Shown here piece after piece: positions 61,370 through 64,000 of a stretch of 64,000 nucleotides of DNA. Each line of letters starts with the position of its first letter. Position 1 is the first letter of the stretch. Source of the stretch: an uncultured Croceitalea sp. (GTDB taxonomy: Bacteria > Bacteroidota > Bacteroidia > Flavobacteriales > Flavobacteriaceae); the NCBI GenBank assembly GCA_947495075.1, contig CANLXH010000002.1, forward strand, positions 1,054,001-1,118,000, given 5' to 3'. Made by a program: the position numbers and the translations under genes. Under the pieces are notes generated by a model. That model was not told the origin of the DNA. It ran no database searches and was given only the letters and a program-made list of their open reading frames with translations.

Positions 61370-63562
61370 ATGAAGAAGAATTTCGCTTTTGGCTTTCTAA
61401 TAATTTTAATAGCCGTTGCTTCATGTAGTTTTACAAATAAATCTTTTGAAACAAATGATAAAGACAAGTTATTGCTTGACTTAATTACCTATGTTTTAGA
61501 AAGAGGTCATTATGAACCTAAGGACATTAATGATAATTTTTCGGCTAATATCTATGAAGATTTCATAGATGTTATAGATCCAACTAAGCGCTATTTTTTG
61601 GCTAGTGACATAAAAGAGTTTGAACAATATAAATATCAAATAGACGATCAGATTAAAAATACAGACATTACTTTTTTCAACATAGTATATCAAAGGTTGA
61701 TGAAAAGAATGGATGAGGCTAGAAATATTTATATAGATGTTTTAGAAAAGCCTTTTGATTTCAATACTAATGAGGCAATCACGATTGACTACAAAGACCA
61801 ACCATTTGCAAAAAACAAAAAAGAACTAAAAGAACGTTGGAGAAAGCAGTTAAAATATAATTCTCTTGGTGTTTATGATAATAAAATAAAAATTAGAAGT
61901 AAAGCACTAGCTTCTGGAACTGGAAAGAGTGAGGATTTAGTAAGTGCAGATACTTCAGTTGAATTGCCAAAGGAACAAAGTGAGTTAAAGAATTTAACCA
62001 TAGCTGAGGTTGAGGAGAAATCTAGAGAGACTACAAAAAAGACATTAGATGAGTTTTTTGATTTTGTAGATGATTTGGAACGTAAAGATTGGTTTGTACA
62101 ATACATAAACACGATTGTTGATGAATTTGACCCACATACTTTTTACTTTGCCCCAGATGAAAAAGATAAATTCGATATTAGCATGTCAGGTAAGTTTGAA
62201 GGTATTGGTGCTCGTCTCCAAAAAAAGCCCGAAGGTGCTAAAGTTGTAGAAATTATATCTGGTGGTCCCGTATGGAGAGCAAAAAGTCTTGAAGTTGGAG
62301 ATGAAATTATTAAAGTAGGACAAGCGGGAGAAGAACCAATTGATATTGCTGGGATGCGTATTAATGATGCTATTAAATTAATTAAAGGTCCAGAAGGAAC
62401 GGTCGTAGATTTAACTGTTCGTAAAGTTGATGGTACTGTAGATGTAGTTTCAATTACTAGAGATGTGGTAGAATTAGAAGAATCTTATGCTAAATCAGCT
62501 ACTGTCACCAAAGATGAACGTAAATACGGACTAATAAACTTACCTAAATTCTATGTAGATTTTGATGATTATACCAACCGTAATGCTGCATCAGATGTTG
62601 CAAAAGAAGTAGATCGTTTAAAACAAGCTGGCGCAGAAGGATTAATTCTAGATTTAAGAGACAACGGTGGAGGTTCATTAAAAACTGTTGTTGAAATGGC
62701 TGGTCTTTTTATAAAAGATGGTCCAATAGTTCAGGTTCGTTCTTCTGGTCAAGGTAAAGAAGTACATGAGGATAAAGATGAACGCATTCAATGGGATGGT
62801 CCTTTGGTAATATTAGTAAATGAGCTATCGGCATCTGCTTCTGAAATTTTGGCTGCGGCTATGCAGGATTATAAAAGAGCAGTAGTTATTGGTAGCAAAC
62901 AAACTTTTGGAAAAGGAACAGTCCAAAATGTGATTCCATTAGATAATATAGTAAGAAGCAATGAGCACGGAGATTTAGGAGCGATTAAGCTTACTACCCA
63001 AAAGTTTTACCGTATTAATGGTGGCTCTACACAATTAGAAGGAGTTAAGAGTGATATTGTTGTGCCAGACAGATACAGCTATATTGATTTAGGAGAAAGG
63101 GATCAAGAGAATCCTTTAGGATGGGATAAAATTTCTCCAGCAGACTATAAGGTTTGGAATGGTTATATAGACTATGAAAAAACTATTGCGAGAAGTAAAG
63201 CTAGAATGGAAGGTAACTCTCAAATAAAGTTGATTGAAGAGAATGCTAAATGGCTACGTTCTCAACAAGACGAAACAACGGTTTCCTTAAATTATGATAG
63301 TTATAAAAGCAGTCAAGAAAAGAATAGACAAAAATCTAATTATTTTAAATCTTTAGCAGATTATGATTCTAAACTAACTTTTGAATCTTTGAAATACGAG
63401 CAAGAGTTATTTACCCAAGATCCTATTCTAAGAGAAAAAAGAGATAGATGGCATATAGATTTAGCTAAGGATGTTTATGTAGAAGAAGCTATAAATGTTC
63501 TACAAGATTTAAAACTTAATACCATTAAACAAAATAATTCTAAGTTAGCTGTAAAAGGATAG
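61370..63562 (+). CDS. Carboxy-terminal processing protease (Prc/Tsp, S41)
   Basis: A 730-residue periplasmic protease with an N-terminal lipobox-like sequence (IAVASCSFTNK). A long Prc N-domain precedes a PDZ-like segment (FEGIGARLQKKPEGAKVVEI), then the S41 domain with ILDLRDNGGGSLKTVVEMAG, the catalytic Ser in LVNELSASASEILA and the Lys in KQTFGKGTVQNVIPL. A C-terminal Prc/DUF3340-like tail follows. It trims periplasmic proteins at their C-termini. A terminator lies just after. Confidence 0.92.
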   Translation: MKKNFAFGFLIILIAVASCSFTNKSFETNDKDKLLLDLITYVLERGHYEPKDINDNFSANIYEDFIDVIDPTKRYFLASDIKEFEQYKYQIDDQIKNTDITFFNIVYQRLMKRMDEARNIYIDVLEKPFDFNTNEAITIDYKDQPFAKNKKELKERWRKQLKYNSLGVYDNKIKIRSKALASGTGKSEDLVSADTSVELPKEQSELKNLTIAEVEEKSRETTKKTLDEFFDFVDDLERKDWFVQYINTIVDEFDPHTFYFAPDEKDKFDISMSGKFEGIGARLQKKPEGAKVVEIISGGPVWRAKSLEVGDEIIKVGQAGEEPIDIAGMRINDAIKLIKGPEGTVVDLTVRKVDGTVDVVSITRDVVELEESYAKSATVTKDERKYGLINLPKFYVDFDDYTNRNAASDVAKEVDRLKQAGAEGLILDLRDNGGGSLKTVVEMAGLFIKDGPIVQVRSSGQGKEVHEDKDERIQWDGPLVILVNELSASASEILAAAMQDYKRAVVIGSKQTFGKGTVQNVIPLDNIVRSNEHGDLGAIKLTTQKFYRINGGSTQLEGVKSDIVVPDRYSYIDLGERDQENPLGWDKISPADYKVWNGYIDYEKTIARSKARMEGNSQIKLIEENAKWLRSQQDETTVSLNYDSYKSSQEKNRQKSNYFKSLADYDSKLTFESLKYEQELFTQDPILREKRDRWHIDLAKDVYVEEAINVLQDLKLNTIKQNNSKLAVKG

Positions 63563-63584
63563 TACTTAGAATCACTAAAAGAAT

Positions 63585-63612
63585 AAAAGTCCGGTTTAGC
63601 CGGACTTTTTTG
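63585..63612 (+). terminator. Intrinsic terminator after the tail-specific protease
   Basis: AAAAGTCCGG, a five-base loop TTTAG, then CCGGACTTTTTT. The stem AGTCCGG/CCGGACT is seven pairs with a T-run. It lies 22 bases after the protease stop codon. Confidence 0.88.
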
Positions 63613-63643
63613 TTTCTGATTACTAGTAGACTATTTTTGAAAA

Positions 63644-64000
63644 ATGAAGAATAAAAAAACATACACAATTCTTATAGCTGTATGTATTATCGGCTTTTGG
63701 CTGTTCGAAAATTTTTATACACCAAGCACTTATTCTAATCCAAAAAACAATAAATCAACTTCTAAAATAGAAACTGATTTAATTCCAAGTTCATCTAAAA
63801 ACGCAATTGTTGAGCATGATTACTTTATGTTGTCTTATCTGGAAAGTTTTGAACAAGCAGAGTGGATTATGTATAAACTTGAAAAAAAACATTTAACCTA
63901 TGATGATAGAAAGAGGCCTTATTTTATAGAAGACCCTAAAGTGAAATCTAAATCAGCTGATTGGAGAAACTATAAAAATTCTGGTTATGATAGAGGTCAT
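63644..64000 (+). CDS. DNA/RNA non-specific endonuclease, N-terminal part (truncated by window edge)
   Basis: ATG at 63644; 119 codons are visible to the window end. The N-terminus MKNKKTYTILIAVCIIGFWLF is a signal anchor or signal peptide, followed by a serine/lysine-rich linker. The visible end reaches NSGYDRGH, the beginning of the NUC1 catalytic motif DRGH of the beta-beta-alpha metal nucleases. It likely degrades nucleic acids outside the cell or in the periplasm. The rest lies beyond the window. Confidence 0.85.
   Translation, partial: MKNKKTYTILIAVCIIGFWLFENFYTPSTYSNPKNNKSTSKIETDLIPSSSKNAIVEHDYFMLSYLESFEQAEWIMYKLEKKHLTYDDRKRPYFIEDPKVKSKSADWRNYKNSGYDRGH

Overview
The window reads as chromosomal DNA of a marine-type member of the Bacteroidota, most likely family Flavobacteriaceae. 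Evidence: low GC, no obvious Shine-Dalgarno sequences, promoter -7 boxes of the TAnnTTTG type, a type IX secretion (T9SS) type-B C-terminal domain paired with a PorP/SprF-like protein, DUF6090 and YwqK-like proteins, an N-acylornithine transcarbamylase, and a class II HMG-CoA reductase beside a GHMP kinase. No phage, transposase, plasmid or CRISPR signature is visible.

Layout. 1-2.9 kb: end of a UbiA prenyltransferase, a nitrilase, an RsuA/RluB pseudouridine synthase and a small membrane protein. 3.0-11.1 kb (minus): a small membrane protein, a PorP/SprF-like protein and a 2273-residue BspA/DUF285-type surface protein that it probably helps secrete. 11.2-20.9 kb (minus): a long arginine operon in transcription order GNAT, argG, argC, a frameshifted VOC gene, proC, argD, argF', an overlooked 55-codon membrane ORF, argB, argE, argH. 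Its leader (20756-20920) encodes a 26-residue peptide ending VRPFARRRRP and is followed by overlapping hairpins, which looks like an arginine-sensing attenuator. This is the most interesting signal in the window.

20.9-31.8 kb: an envelope and redox region with a GT-C membrane glycosyltransferase, DUF6090, two GT2 enzymes, a YwqK-like protein, a NapH/CcoG-like ferredoxin membrane protein and an FAD oxidoreductase on minus, then divergently DUF547, an outer-membrane protein and a GH113-like hydrolase. 31.8-36 kb: a lipoprotein, an Omp85-like barrel and two tandem amidase paralogs, the first without zinc ligands. 36-39.6 kb (minus): rhodanese, a DUF2064 transferase, purine nucleoside phosphorylase, a TIGR04283-type GT2 and a lipoprotein, resembling an arsenosugar locus without its radical SAM gene. 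39.7-42.4 kb: GH32, DoxX-like, small ORFs, tRNA-Phe.

42.5-50.3 kb (plus): envelope biogenesis run of coaX, an outer-membrane barrel, a TPR protein, lptC, a small membrane protein, a CorC-type protein and a PpiD-like chaperone. 50.3-52.5 kb (minus): GHMP kinase and HMG-CoA reductase of the mevalonate pathway. 52.7-56.4 kb (plus): DPP IV and a POT peptide importer, a peptide-scavenging pair. 56.4-61.2 kb (minus): surE, a small membrane protein, lpxB, an NlpC/P60 lipoprotein and comEC. 61.4-64 kb (plus): tail-specific protease and the start of a DNA/RNA non-specific endonuclease cut by the window edge. No gene-free stretch exceeds about 260 bases. All functional names come from motif recognition by eye; no database search was run.
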